33,446 nt of DNA from Gammaproteobacteria bacterium (lineage in GTDB: Bacteria > Pseudomonadota > Gammaproteobacteria > UBA6429 > Thiohalophilaceae). The stretch covers positions 1 to 33,446 of the forward strand of contig JAUVEN010000021.1 of NCBI GenBank assembly GCA_030594815.1, read 5' to 3'. Below, piece by piece: positions 7,254 to 15,365 of this stretch. Under the pieces are notes generated by a model, which searched no databases, had not been told where the DNA came from, and worked only from the letters and a program-made list of their open reading frames with translations. Every line of letters starts with the position of its first letter. Position 1 is the first letter of the stretch. The translations under genes and the position numbers were made by a program.

Positions 7254-8551
7254 TAGACTTTATCGCTACAGGTTTTATTACTACAGGTATTATCAATCGT
7301 TTGTCGATGGCCAAAGGGCTTCCATGCAGGTGCAATTACATTTGGCATTGTTGAACGTTGCAGCAGGCGTGCAGGTGCTAAACAAAACTCACCGTACTTT
7401 TGATTAATATTATCCATTACCGTGTTACTTTGATTCGACGTTGATGTTGTTTCATTGAACAGTTCCAATTGACCATTAACCGGTTGGGGATCAGTGGCGG
7501 TGATTTGCACCTGGTGCAAGCCCTCACCTTTCCAATGCTGTTCCAGGGTTAGGATACTGAGTTGATAAATTAACCGGCCATCCTGAGTAGGATGAACACT
7601 TTTAGTTTTCTCACCAATCCATTCATTACTATTTCGTAAGCTAATTGAAAAGTGTTGTGCTTTTAAATTATGTCGACGTAAACGTGCACCTACTTTTTCA
7701 CTCATGTGTAACAGGTAAGTAAGGATAATATTTTTATCTGTCGTATTAGGAGGAATAACTTTGCCATGTCCAATTGATTTTGGTTCTGTTACCTGTGTTT
7801 CAACTTGAACCGGATCGGCTCCCTGACACATATACCAAATACGTTTACCCGGATTACCAAAGCGACGAGCAAGTTCACCAATAGGCAGTTGCGCCATGTC
7901 ACCACAAACATAAACGTTTCGTTCATTTAAAAAACGTCCAACACCTTTTGCGATACCACAGATGTCTGTAACAGGAACATGCTTTAAATAGTGTTCTGCT
8001 TGCCATGGAGGAACAACGGTTAAACCATTGGGCTTATTTTGTTTGGCAGCATACTTTGCTGTTGTTTTATCTCCACTAATACCTACTGAGCATAATAAGC
8101 CAGATGCATTAAACACCGTTTGTTTAACAAGCTTTGCAATGTGTTCAGGAGAGCCGAGTAACTTCTGGCATTTAGTGACATCAAGAAAAGCTTCGTCAAC
8201 GGAAAAGACTTCGACGTCAGGCGTTATATCTTGCAGAGCAAACATAATATTTGAGGAAATGGCTGCATACCGTTCTGGTCGGGCAGGGCATTGAATGAGC
8301 TCTGGGCATTTGCTCCAGGCTTCTTTTAAACGCATCCCCGTTTTTACACCATAAGCACGGGCTTCATAGGAACAGGTAATAATACAGGTACCTTGTTGAC
8401 CATTTGTTATGGCAATAGGCCGTCCACGCCAACAGGGATTATCGAATTGCTCGACAGATGCAAAAAAAGCATTCATATCGACCAATATAATTGCGCGCTC
8501 CCAAAAAGCGGGATGCTTGTTGTTAGAAATAGTCATGTAGGTTGTCTTCAT
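7253..8551 (-). CDS. Y-family (DinB/UmuC superfamily) translesion DNA polymerase
   Basis: This protein of about 430 residues has palm motif AIILVDMNAFFASVEQ with the first catalytic Asp, YEARAYGVKTGM (fingers), and FSVDEAFLDVT with the catalytic Asp-Glu pair. A thumb region with helix-hairpin-helix (VTDICGIAKGVGRFL) and a little-finger domain (SIGHGKVIPPNT, ARLRRHNLKAQHFSISL) follow. The C-terminal tail INQKYGEFCLAPARLL resembles UmuC-like rather than classical DinB tails. The frame stays open to 8635, but conserved sequence begins near 8510. The ATG at 8551 or 8536 is likely; neither has a strong ribosome site. It is coupled by TAATG to the short SRAP gene. I found no CTGT-N8-ACAG LexA box upstream. 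Confidence 0.9.
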   Translation of the reverse strand: MKTTYMTISNNKHPAFWERAIILVDMNAFFASVEQFDNPCWRGRPIAITNGQQGTCIITCSYEARAYGVKTGMRLKEAWSKCPELIQCPARPERYAAISSNIMFALQDITPDVEVFSVDEAFLDVTKCQKLLGSPEHIAKLVKQTVFNASGLLCSVGISGDKTTAKYAAKQNKPNGLTVVPPWQAEHYLKHVPVTDICGIAKGVGRFLNERNVYVCGDMAQLPIGELARRFGNPGKRIWYMCQGADPVQVETQVTEPKSIGHGKVIPPNTTDKNIILTYLLHMSEKVGARLRRHNLKAQHFSISLRNSNEWIGEKTKSVHPTQDGRLIYQLSILTLEQHWKGEGLHQVQITATDPQPVNGQLELFNETTSTSNQSNTVMDNINQKYGEFCLAPARLLQRSTMPNVIAPAWKPFGHRQTIDNTCSNKTCSDKV

Positions 8552-8774
8552 ACGGTAAAAAACGAAAAGAAATTGGAGAGAATTAAGTACTCCAAAAGTT
8601 CTCCTTAGAATAGTAGAGATAGAAATTTCAGGCAAGTAGAAACCTGCTTATTTTGTAATATTAGAAAGTAGATTGGGTAGGTAAATTAAGAAAAACACGT
8701 TGTTTAGTTCTTTAACTATTTGATTTTTATTGTCTTATTGCTGTTTAAAGGTTTGGCTGGGGCTTGAAAATTAT

Positions 8775-9140
8775 TTACTCAACCCACTTTTGAGCATCTT
8801 CAACTGTTTTGAATATTTCACATTTAAAATATCGGTTTTTCATTTCATTACGGTAGCTATTTGCCAGATCAATAAGGGAGTCCTGGTTGACGACTATCGC
8901 TATATCAAATTTACCTTTGGTTTCGGAGATGATGTCGTCCGTTGAGGCATATATTTTTGTGTGGCTGGAGTTGAGCAAAACACCGCTTATTTCAGTAAAG
9001 TCATTAATAATGTATGAAATTTTCTCAAAACAGGGATGTTCATGCAGGGCAAAATTTGAAGATAGAATTTCCTCAGGTTGGATATTTCCGGTGAATTTCC
9101 GAAGAAGTCCCTTTTTTTCCCATGTATTGGTATGCGGCAT
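8775..9140 (-). CDS. Small SpoIIAA/STAS-like protein
   Basis: This soluble 121-residue protein begins TNTWEKKGLLRKFTGNI and continues with EEILSSNF and SYIINDFTEISGV. Its C-terminus, KCEIFKTVEDAQKWVE, is the pattern seen at the end of SpoIIAA-like/STAS folds (a strand, then a helix ending in a Trp). The alternating beta-alpha pattern agrees. The role is unknown; STAS-like domains are often protein- or lipid-binding regulators. It is separated from the polymerase gene by about 220 bp and from the next upstream gene by 153 bp, so it seems to be transcribed alone. The ATG at 9140 has only a weak ribosome site. Confidence 0.55.
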   Translation of the reverse strand: MPHTNTWEKKGLLRKFTGNIQPEEILSSNFALHEHPCFEKISYIINDFTEISGVLLNSSHTKIYASTDDIISETKGKFDIAIVVNQDSLIDLANSYRNEMKNRYFKCEIFKTVEDAQKWVE

Positions 9141-9293
9141 AAGATGATACTTAATTTAAATAACAGGTTATTGTGCAAAGTTGCACACTATTATACAGGA
9201 AAGGAATATTCTCTTTTTATTGAGGTATACCCTGATTTTTTAGATTTTCTGTGAAATAAAAATTTCTTCTGACTGAGGAAATGGCCAACAATA

Positions 9294-9623
9294 TTATCCA
9301 TTATCTTCGTTAAGAGGAGTTTTTATTTTATCGAGTGCATTACGAATACAGCTGAGTAATTCCGCATTGCTATACGGTTTGGATAATATGTTTAAGTATG
9401 TAGTATCGATGTTCAGTTTTTTTGTGTCATTAAACCTACTGGTTAGTTGAACTATCACATCAGGATGTTTTTCTTCGAGTTGTTCTACTTCTATTGAAAA
9501 TGTATGAAATTCAAGAATGATAAGCATTATGCTCATCAATATGGCTGTCGTGATAACCGCTAATAGCGAACTTTTTTGAAACGAGCTAACAAGGTAGGTT
9601 GGATTATTATTTTTATTTAACAT
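9294..9623 (-). CDS. Membrane-anchored fragment resembling the end of a receiver domain
   Basis: This 109-residue protein has one strong membrane helix (about 19-39). Residues 54-101 read like the last part of a response-regulator receiver: PDVIVQLTSRF (beta 4), a short gap, then YLNILSKPYSNAELLSCIRNALD with the conserved Lys-Pro pair and final helix. The acidic pocket and phospho-acceptor Asp are absent, so it cannot act as a normal receiver. It may be a decayed hybrid kinase or a small membrane protein that recruited half a receiver. The ATG at 9623 has no clear ribosome site. The flanking 9624-9784 holds nothing recognisable. Confidence 0.45.
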   Translation of the reverse strand: MLNKNNNPTYLVSSFQKSSLLAVITTAILMSIMLIILEFHTFSIEVEQLEEKHPDVIVQLTSRFNDTKKLNIDTTYLNILSKPYSNAELLSCIRNALDKIKTPLNEDNG

Positions 9624-9784
9624 GTAAACTCAGGTGATAAATGACGGTTAACTTACACACCTAAATATATAGCGACAGAAGCAAAAATCACTTTAGCAAT
9701 ATATTACATGACTAATACTGAGTTTATATACGATAAAATAGATAACGTATTGATATTTACGAGAATAAAGGAAGCCGGCTGATT

Positions 9785-10240
9785 TTAGCCGAATATTTCT
9801 TTCCACCAACGGCGTCGATTGTTAGGTGGATTTAAAGCTGCTTCTAATTCGATGGGTTGTAGCTTTGACAATATCCAGCCAGGCATTGGTGGGTTGTCAC
9901 TAAAGCCACAAGAGACGCCGAGATTATTAGGATCAAAGATTTTAATGAATAAAGGAGTCGTTTTATCATCAGCATAAACAATGCCGCAATAGTCCTCGTC
10001 ATGATCTTTGTGTAGCAAAATATCGATTTCTTTAATAAAGGACAGGAGCTTGTCTTTAGAGGCCGGTGCTTCAGGAGGTTGTTCTCCCACAGCATAGATA
10101 TACCAACTGTCATCCGCTTGTTGTTTTAAAACATCCCAAAATTCATCCAAATGCGGCCAACGCATCATCGAAGTAAAACTACCACGATAGGCGGTTATAA
10201 ATTCGGGAGGCAATTCTTTTTCTGCGGTAGCTTTTTGCAT
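9785..10240 (-). CDS. Conserved-looking hypothetical protein downstream of the peroxidase
   Basis: I chose the ATG at 10240 because AGGA lies seven bases upstream; the frame is open to 10297. The product has about 151 residues and looks soluble, with many Trp and Pro residues (FTSMMRWPHLDEFWDVLKQQADDSWYIYAVGE, split over residues 22-53, then PPMPGWILSKLQPIELE). It ends in a basic RRRWWKEIFG. I do not recognise a named family. It follows the diheme peroxidase gene by 83 bp on the same strand and may be cotranscribed, so an accessory role in redox metabolism is conceivable but unproven. Confidence 0.6.
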   Translation of the reverse strand: MQKATAEKELPPEFITAYRGSFTSMMRWPHLDEFWDVLKQQADDSWYIYAVGEQPPEAPASKDKLLSFIKEIDILLHKDHDEDYCGIVYADDKTTPLFIKIFDPNNLGVSCGFSDNPPMPGWILSKLQPIELEAALNPPNNRRRWWKEIFG

Positions 10241-10323
10241 TTTTGATTCCTGCATATAACAGCGAGTACTTAGCCAAGTATAGTTAGTTAAATACATAAT
10301 ATCTGTACGTTTTAGTACATATT

Positions 10324-11961
10324 CTAGTCATAATCCTCATTCAGCGACTTTAGAAAAGCGACAAGAGGTTGCACATCTTTTGCAGATAAATTTATTTCTC
10401 TTAATGCGCTTTCAGAATTTCTTAAATTATTGTTTTTCGCTTGTGCACTACTTGTTATATAAAACTGCACAACTTGTTGTAAGTTAATAAATTTTCCTGT
10501 GTGCATATAAGGGTTTGAATGACCTAAATCTCTTAATACCGGCGTTTTAAAGGCGGCAATGGTTTTCTCTAGCAATACTGTTGTAGAACAAGATGTATTG
10601 TCCACGGCTTTATTTTGCAAACACATAATATTTTTTAATTTTTTCTGTGGTGCAGGCATGTCAGGATTAGCAAATATATTCCATAAACCGAGATCGGTAT
10701 AGCCTGGTTTATCTTTAGCGGCTATGCTGCGAAAACGAGAAGTTGTTATCTTATGTTTTGACGTGGCGGGTAAAAATTCATTATGATTTTTATTGCGTTT
10801 CATTAGTCCTGGAATCACTAATTTCTTAAAGGCCCCTTGACCATGCAGTTCATCATAATTTTGTTGTGCTAGCCCTGTATTGTGAAAGCCAAAATCAGAG
10901 AAGTGTGGTGCTGCGTGACAGCTAACACAATTCCCACCTGTGGACTTTGCTGTACCTTTTTTAAAGAACAGTTTCATACCTTGTAATTCTTTTCTTTCGA
11001 AAACAAACTCTTGTTTATGACTAGAAAATTTACCTTCATCTTTTGTAATAAAAAGAGGTTGTTTTAAATTATTAATCTCTTTTAATAAACGTGAACTATA
11101 GGCTTTTACAGATTCATTTTTGCCTGGTTTTCGTGGGAGATGATTCTTTTTAAGAAAGGCATCGTAAGGACTTCCAACATAGTTACCTTCTTTATCAACT
11201 TGAAAGGTTAGATTGGTCACGTAGGCAGCAACTAATTTAGCTACCGTATTAAAAATTTCTTTGTCCGTTGCTTTCAAAACATCAATTCGATATTTAGCCG
11301 GTAGCTTAAATTTTTCTGCTAAATTTTTATCTGTTCCTTTCAATAAAGTTGAGTAGCGTCCGCCAAATTCTTGTGCAAGTTCTCCTTCGCCATTGTCTTT
11401 ACGAATGATTTTTGCAATATGCTCTATCGCGTGATCCTCTTCACCAACTAACCAACCAAAATTTCGTCTGGTATAGGTTGCGCGAACGAGATCTTCCATG
11501 CTGTTAAATTCTCCATCGTAATGAAAAACAGCACCCTGATCTTTATGACCTTGAAAAGGAAGAGAGATGTTAACCATTGACATTGAATTTCGTCCGGATG
11601 TTTTTGCGGCATCAGCACGATTTGGGACGGGAGGGCGTCTGGCATAATCTGCATAGCTGCGCATTCCGGCAGAAGGTGTGTCTTTATGTTCATCCACCAT
11701 GTGGCAAGCACGGCAACTCATCGTTTTTCCTGTAAAAGGACTTTTAAGTGACGCTTTAAAAGTTATGATTTTATCTAATACAGGATCGGCTTTTTTCGAA
11801 TTTGCGTAATAAGCCTGGGCGAAACGTGTTTCGAGAAATAAACGCTCCCCGATGGTAACTTCTGCTGGTTCAATCTCTTCTGAAACTTCGGCTAAGCTAT
11901 TGTTTTTAAAAAATAAAATTACACTGGCTAATACTATTGCGGACAAAATGATGTTCTTCAC
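10324..11961 (-). CDS. Diheme cytochrome c peroxidase / MauG family protein
   Basis: This 545-residue protein has an N-terminal signal or anchor (about 3-18) and two c-type heme sites, CRACH (83-87) and CVSCH (345-349). The first site is followed by AHMVDEH-like sequence and the second by APHFSDFGFHNTGLA, as in the CCP/MauG superfamily. A C-terminal FKTPVLRDLGHSNPYMHTG segment carries the typical TP.LR....PYMH.G motif. It is periplasmic and likely reduces hydrogen peroxide with electrons from a c-type donor; at 545 residues it is longer than classical CcpA (about 330-350), with insertions around 190-320. The start is GTG at 11961. A Fur-like box lies 47 bp upstream, and it is divergent from the DyP peroxidase gene. 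Confidence 0.9.
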   Translation of the reverse strand: MKNIILSAIVLASVILFFKNNSLAEVSEEIEPAEVTIGERLFLETRFAQAYYANSKKADPVLDKIITFKASLKSPFTGKTMSCRACHMVDEHKDTPSAGMRSYADYARRPPVPNRADAAKTSGRNSMSMVNISLPFQGHKDQGAVFHYDGEFNSMEDLVRATYTRRNFGWLVGEEDHAIEHIAKIIRKDNGEGELAQEFGGRYSTLLKGTDKNLAEKFKLPAKYRIDVLKATDKEIFNTVAKLVAAYVTNLTFQVDKEGNYVGSPYDAFLKKNHLPRKPGKNESVKAYSSRLLKEINNLKQPLFITKDEGKFSSHKQEFVFERKELQGMKLFFKKGTAKSTGGNCVSCHAAPHFSDFGFHNTGLAQQNYDELHGQGAFKKLVIPGLMKRNKNHNEFLPATSKHKITTSRFRSIAAKDKPGYTDLGLWNIFANPDMPAPQKKLKNIMCLQNKAVDNTSCSTTVLLEKTIAAFKTPVLRDLGHSNPYMHTGKFINLQQVVQFYITSSAQAKNNNLRNSESALREINLSAKDVQPLVAFLKSLNEDYD

Positions 11962-12007
11962 GATTATTTCTCTAACTTTTGATGATGCTAATAAACGATA
12001 ATCTAAA

Positions 12008-12022
12008 TAATAATCGTTATCA
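12008..12022. promoter_or_regulatory. Fur-like box between divergent peroxidase genes
   Basis: TAATAAT-C-GTTATCA matches the 7-1-7 Fur pattern TGATAAT-N-ATTATCA at 12 of 14 positions. It lies between the diheme peroxidase start (11961, minus) and the DyP start (12141, plus), closer to the former. Both products are heme proteins, so iron-dependent control is plausible. Inference from motif only. Confidence 0.5.
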
Positions 12023-12140
12023 TTTAGAAAGTAAAGTATGAATTGATATTGATTGATGGGTACACTGAGATGATAAAATTAGATTCTTAAACGCCTAATT
12101 CATTTTTAAAAATCATAATCTATCTCAAGAGAGGATATTC

Positions 12141-13022
12141 ATGACCACAACTCAAAATGGCATTTTATCGGATGAAACCCAGCTTGCACGCTATATGTCA
12201 TTTGATTTAATTAATACTGAAGCTGCGAAAGACTGCCTGATAGAACTGCAAGAAGTTGTTGATGGGCAATCAGTCGTTGTGGGTTTAGGTTTATCTTTAA
12301 CGATGGTGCTTGGAGCAGAAATTAAGGGCTTACATCAGATGCCGGTAAGTACTTCAGCTGGTCTCGATATTCCATCTACACCTTGTGCGTTGTGGTTATG
12401 GTTACGTGGTAATGATCGGGGTGAATTGCTGCATCGTTCCAGAATGCTGGAAGAACTATTAGTTTCTGCATTTGAGTTATCAGATGTGGTTGAAGGTTGT
12501 CAGTATGATAAAAATCGTGACCTGAGTGGTTATGAAGATGGCACTGAAAATCCGCAAGGCGATGAAGCGGTAAAGGCTGCCATTATTCAAGGACAGGGTG
12601 AAGGCATGGATGGCGGCAGTTTTGTTGCCGTACAACAGTGGGTTCATGATTTTAATATGCTGGATTTGATGTCTGAAGAGGAACGAGATAATACGATTGG
12701 ACGTCATGTAAGTGATAATGAAGAATTTGATGATGCTCCAGAATCTGCACATGTAAAAAGAAGCGCCCAGGAAAATTTTGAGCCAGAAGCCTTTATGCTT
12801 CGACGTTCAATGCCCTGGATGGAAGGAATGGATGGTGGATTAATTTTTGTCTCCTTTGGAAAATCATTTGATGCCTTTGAGGCAGTCTTAAATAGAATGA
12901 TAGGTCATGATGATGGTATTCAGGATGCTCTTTTCAATTTTACCAACCCCATTACTGGCGCTTACTTTTGGTGCCCACCAATGAAAGATGGACAGTTAGA
13001 TTTGAGCAAACTGGGGATATAG
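12141..13022 (+). CDS. DyP-type heme peroxidase (YfeX-like)
   Basis: This 293-residue protein has no signal peptide, so it is cytoplasmic. The hallmark GYEDG motif (130-134) carries the distal catalytic Asp133, followed by TENP. The likely proximal heme ligand is His204 in SAHVKRS, and the Arg pair in LRRSMPW (about 221-222) is the expected distal Arg. The C-terminal GLIFVSFGKSFDAFEAVLNRM completes the ferredoxin-like DyP fold. Length is normal for the YfeX clade. DyP enzymes oxidise substrates with hydrogen peroxide. The ATG has GAGAGGA five bases upstream. It converges on the peroxiredoxin-glutaredoxin gene over a shared terminator. Confidence 0.93.
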   Translation: MTTTQNGILSDETQLARYMSFDLINTEAAKDCLIELQEVVDGQSVVVGLGLSLTMVLGAEIKGLHQMPVSTSAGLDIPSTPCALWLWLRGNDRGELLHRSRMLEELLVSAFELSDVVEGCQYDKNRDLSGYEDGTENPQGDEAVKAAIIQGQGEGMDGGSFVAVQQWVHDFNMLDLMSEEERDNTIGRHVSDNEEFDDAPESAHVKRSAQENFEPEAFMLRRSMPWMEGMDGGLIFVSFGKSFDAFEAVLNRMIGHDDGIQDALFNFTNPITGAYFWCPPMKDGQLDLSKLGI

Positions 13023-13034
13023 TTAGAATAAAAA

Positions 13035-13064
13035 AAAGGGACATACCAAATAGTATGTCCCTTT
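13035..13064. terminator. Bidirectional terminator between convergent peroxidase genes
   Basis: A perfect 12-bp stem (AAAGGGACATAC, 13035-13046, with 13053-13064) has a 6-base loop. It is flanked by A-rich sequence on the left and T-rich sequence on the right, so it works on both strands between the DyP gene end (13022) and the peroxiredoxin gene end (13070). Confidence 0.85.
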
Positions 13065-13069
13065 ATTAT

Positions 13070-13810
13070 TTATGCTGCAGCGTCAGTCGATAAATATTCA
13101 TCTAAACTATCAGCACCACCTACATAGTCACCATCAATAAATATCTGTGGCACACTTGAGATACCTGCAATTGCACGCAATGTAGATTCCGTGTAGTCCT
13201 TGTTTAAAACAAGCTCTTCGTATGGCATACCCATTTCATTAAGCTTCGCTTTAGCTCTAGCGCAGTAAGCACAATCTGGACGAGTAAAAATAGTCACATT
13301 ACTTGGCTTTACTGCTTTAGGCGCAATGTAATTTAACATTGTGTCTGCGTCAGAAACTTCAAACGGGTCACCTGATACATCTGGCTCAATAAACATTTTT
13401 TCAATAACGCCATTCTTAACTAACATCGAATAACGCCATGAACGTTTTCCAAATCCAAGATCTTCCTTATCCACTAACATTCCCATGCCATCGGTAAAAT
13501 CAGTATTTCCATCAGGCAAAAATGTTACGTTATCTGCATGTTGATCTTTTTGCCATTCACCCATAACAAAAGCATCATTGACTGAAACACAAATAACGTC
13601 ATCTACACCATTTTCTTTAAAGGTGGGTGTTAACTGGTTATAACGTGGTACATGTGTCGATGAACAAGTCGGTGTGAACGCACCGGGTAATGAAAATACG
13701 ACAACTGTTTTATCTTTAAAAATTTCATCTGTAGTAACATCTACCCATTCGTGGTTTTCACGAGTACGAAATGTAACTTGTGGAACATTTTGACCTTGAC
13801 GATTTTCCAT
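13070..13810 (-). CDS. Peroxiredoxin 5-glutaredoxin fusion (hybrid Prx/Grx)
   Basis: This 246-residue fusion has an N-terminal Prx5-type peroxiredoxin (about 1-160) with peroxidatic Cys49 in PGAFTPTCS, and a C-terminal glutaredoxin (about 170-240) with the CAYC active site (Cys180, Cys183) and [14 protein letters not shown] for glutathione binding. Such hybrids, known from Haemophilus and purple sulfur bacteria, reduce hydrogen and alkyl peroxides with glutathione. AGAGAGG lies eight bases before the ATG. The gene is divergent from oxyR, with an OxyR-type operator in the shared region, so peroxide induction by OxyR is likely. Confidence 0.95.
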   Translation of the reverse strand: MENRQGQNVPQVTFRTRENHEWVDVTTDEIFKDKTVVVFSLPGAFTPTCSSTHVPRYNQLTPTFKENGVDDVICVSVNDAFVMGEWQKDQHADNVTFLPDGNTDFTDGMGMLVDKEDLGFGKRSWRYSMLVKNGVIEKMFIEPDVSGDPFEVSDADTMLNYIAPKAVKPSNVTIFTRPDCAYCARAKAKLNEMGMPYEELVLNKDYTESTLRAIAGISSVPQIFIDGDYVGGADSLDEYLSTDAAA

Positions 13811-13935
13811 TTTATTTTCCTCTCTAATATTTTAAAAATCTTTAGTGTATTCACTAAAACAGGTTGTAAGGCATGGTTCAGAACCCTTTGCCTCAAGCAC
13901 GGGAGTATTATCCGGAAATATGACTGATTGATAAA

Positions 13936-13972
13936 ATCGTTTATATCTACTAATATGATAGCCAAAACCTAT
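13936..13972. promoter_or_regulatory. OxyR operator, four tetrads
   Basis: The segment reads ATCG-N7-CTAC-N7-ATAG-N7-CTAT, with exact 7-base spacers throughout. It matches the OxyR consensus ATAG-N7-CTAT-N7-ATAG-N7-CTAT at 14 of 16 tetrad positions, and three of the four preferred T/A spacer positions also match. It lies between oxyR and the divergent peroxiredoxin-glutaredoxin gene, the usual place for autoregulation plus target activation. Confidence 0.8.
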
Positions 13973-14001
13973 TAATGTATTTGAATGAATTAGTGGTGTG
14001 T

Positions 14002-14904
14002 ATGAATATAAGGGATCTTGAGTACTTAATTGCGGTAGACGAAGAACGGCACTTTCACCGTGCTGCTGAGCGATGTTTTGTCAGTCAGCCTACATTAAGT
14101 GGCCAGTTAAAAAAACTGGAAGAAGAACTTGGTGTTTTACTGGTTGAAAGAAATAATAGACAGGTCTCAATGACAGAGGCAGGTGAAGCAGTAGTAAAGC
14201 ATGCACGCACTGTTTTAGCTGAGATTCGTACTATAAAGGATGTTGCTAATTTTTATCATGATCCCATGGTGGGGGATGTGCGGGTAGGAATCATTCCAAC
14301 TATTGCGCCATACTTATTGCCAGTAATCATGCCACCATTAAATAAATCTTTTCCACAACTAAAGATTTGGCTTTATGAATATCAAACACATGTGCTGTTG
14401 GAAAAACTACAAAAAGCAGAACTCGATTTTCTTATTTTAGCGTTACCAATCGAAAAACATGAATTTACAGAGATGGATTTATTTAGAGAACCGTTTCGTC
14501 TGGCTGTTAAAAAAGATCATGATTTGGCCAAGAAGAAACATATTAATTTTGGTGATATTGCAAACCAGGAATTATTGTTACTCGAAGAAGGCCATTGTTT
14601 ACGTGGACATATTTTAGATGTATGTTTATTGGCTGGTGTAAAAGAAGAAGGTCAGTATCATGCCACTAGTTTGGAAACATTACGTCATATGGTGGGTGAG
14701 GGAATGGGAATGACGTTAATTCCTGAATTAGCTGTGCCGGCTAAAACAAGAAAAGCAGATGAGATTCGTTACATAGAATTTAGCGATCCAAAACCTAATC
14801 GTCGTATAGGTATGTTGTACAGAAAAAATAGTTACCGCGAAGAGGCCTTTAGTAATATTAGTGAATTGATTAAATCTGTTCTGCCTATTAATGTGTTTTT
14901 TTGA
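14002..14904 (+). CDS. oxyR: OxyR, peroxide-sensing LysR-family regulator
   Basis: From the ATG at 14002 the product is 300 residues: an N-terminal LysR winged helix (NIRDLEYLIAVDEERHFHRAAE, over the first 24 residues, then CFVSQPTLSGQLKKLEEELG) and a C-terminal effector domain. With this start the two redox cysteines in EEGHCLRGHILDVC fall at positions 199 and 208, the same numbering as in Escherichia coli OxyR. This decides against the open-frame start at 13975. GGTG lies a few bases upstream. OxyR is oxidised by hydrogen peroxide to a disulfide and then activates peroxide genes. The divergent peroxiredoxin gene and the four-tetrad operator support the call. Confidence 0.95.
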   Translation: MNIRDLEYLIAVDEERHFHRAAERCFVSQPTLSGQLKKLEEELGVLLVERNNRQVSMTEAGEAVVKHARTVLAEIRTIKDVANFYHDPMVGDVRVGIIPTIAPYLLPVIMPPLNKSFPQLKIWLYEYQTHVLLEKLQKAELDFLILALPIEKHEFTEMDLFREPFRLAVKKDHDLAKKKHINFGDIANQELLLLEEGHCLRGHILDVCLLAGVKEEGQYHATSLETLRHMVGEGMGMTLIPELAVPAKTRKADEIRYIEFSDPKPNRRIGMLYRKNSYREEAFSNISELIKSVLPINVFF

Positions 14905-14953
14905 AATGTTGTATAAAATTATTTACAGGGAGTAATAATGCAAGATTTTATCT

Positions 14954-15364
14954 TTGGTTTACCCTATGGCCGCATTAGTTCTATTGACGTTTTTTATAAT
15001 GTACTTAATGCTGGTTGTACGAGTTAAAGCGGTACGTTTACGGAAAATTTCACCAAGATATTTTAAATTAAACAGGGGCGGTGAGCTGCCCGATAATGTT
15101 ACTGCCATTAGTCAAAACTACACTAACTTACTTGAGTTGCCTGTTATATTTTATGCTGTCTGCCTTATTGCCATTGTACTAAATCAAAGCGCAGAGTATT
15201 TTGTAATTCATGCGTGGGCATTTGTGATTACGCGTTATATACATTCTTACATTCATACGACCTATAACCATATCTTGCATCGTTTATACGCATTTGCATT
15301 ATCCGGTTTTATTTTATTATCAATGTGGATAAAGGTTGTGCTGATAGTGAGTTTAATGCCTTGA
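14954..15364 (+). CDS. MAPEG family membrane protein, start apparently frameshifted
   Basis: A small inner-membrane protein of about 130 residues with four hydrophobic segments and the MAPEG core (NYTNLLELPVIFYAVCLIA, then YFVIHAWAFVITRYIHSYIH). MAPEG members include glutathione-dependent enzymes; bacterial members of this short type have no proven function. The start is odd. The best ribosome site, AGGGAG at 14927-14932, serves an ATG at 14938 in a different frame, while this frame begins only with TTG at 14954 or ATG at 14966. Removing one T from the TTT at 14953-14955 joins the two into MQDFILVYPMAAL, a natural start. So either a 1-bp insertion or sequencing error is present, or translation starts weakly. 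Confidence 0.75.
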   Translation: MVYPMAALVLLTFFIMYLMLVVRVKAVRLRKISPRYFKLNRGGELPDNVTAISQNYTNLLELPVIFYAVCLIAIVLNQSAEYFVIHAWAFVITRYIHSYIHTTYNHILHRLYAFALSGFILLSMWIKVVLIVSLMP

Positions 15365-15365
15365 A

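Noticed and set aside
8552-8774. LexA box upstream of the Y-polymerase
   Set aside because: I found no CTGT-N8-ACAG match; SOS control cannot be claimed.
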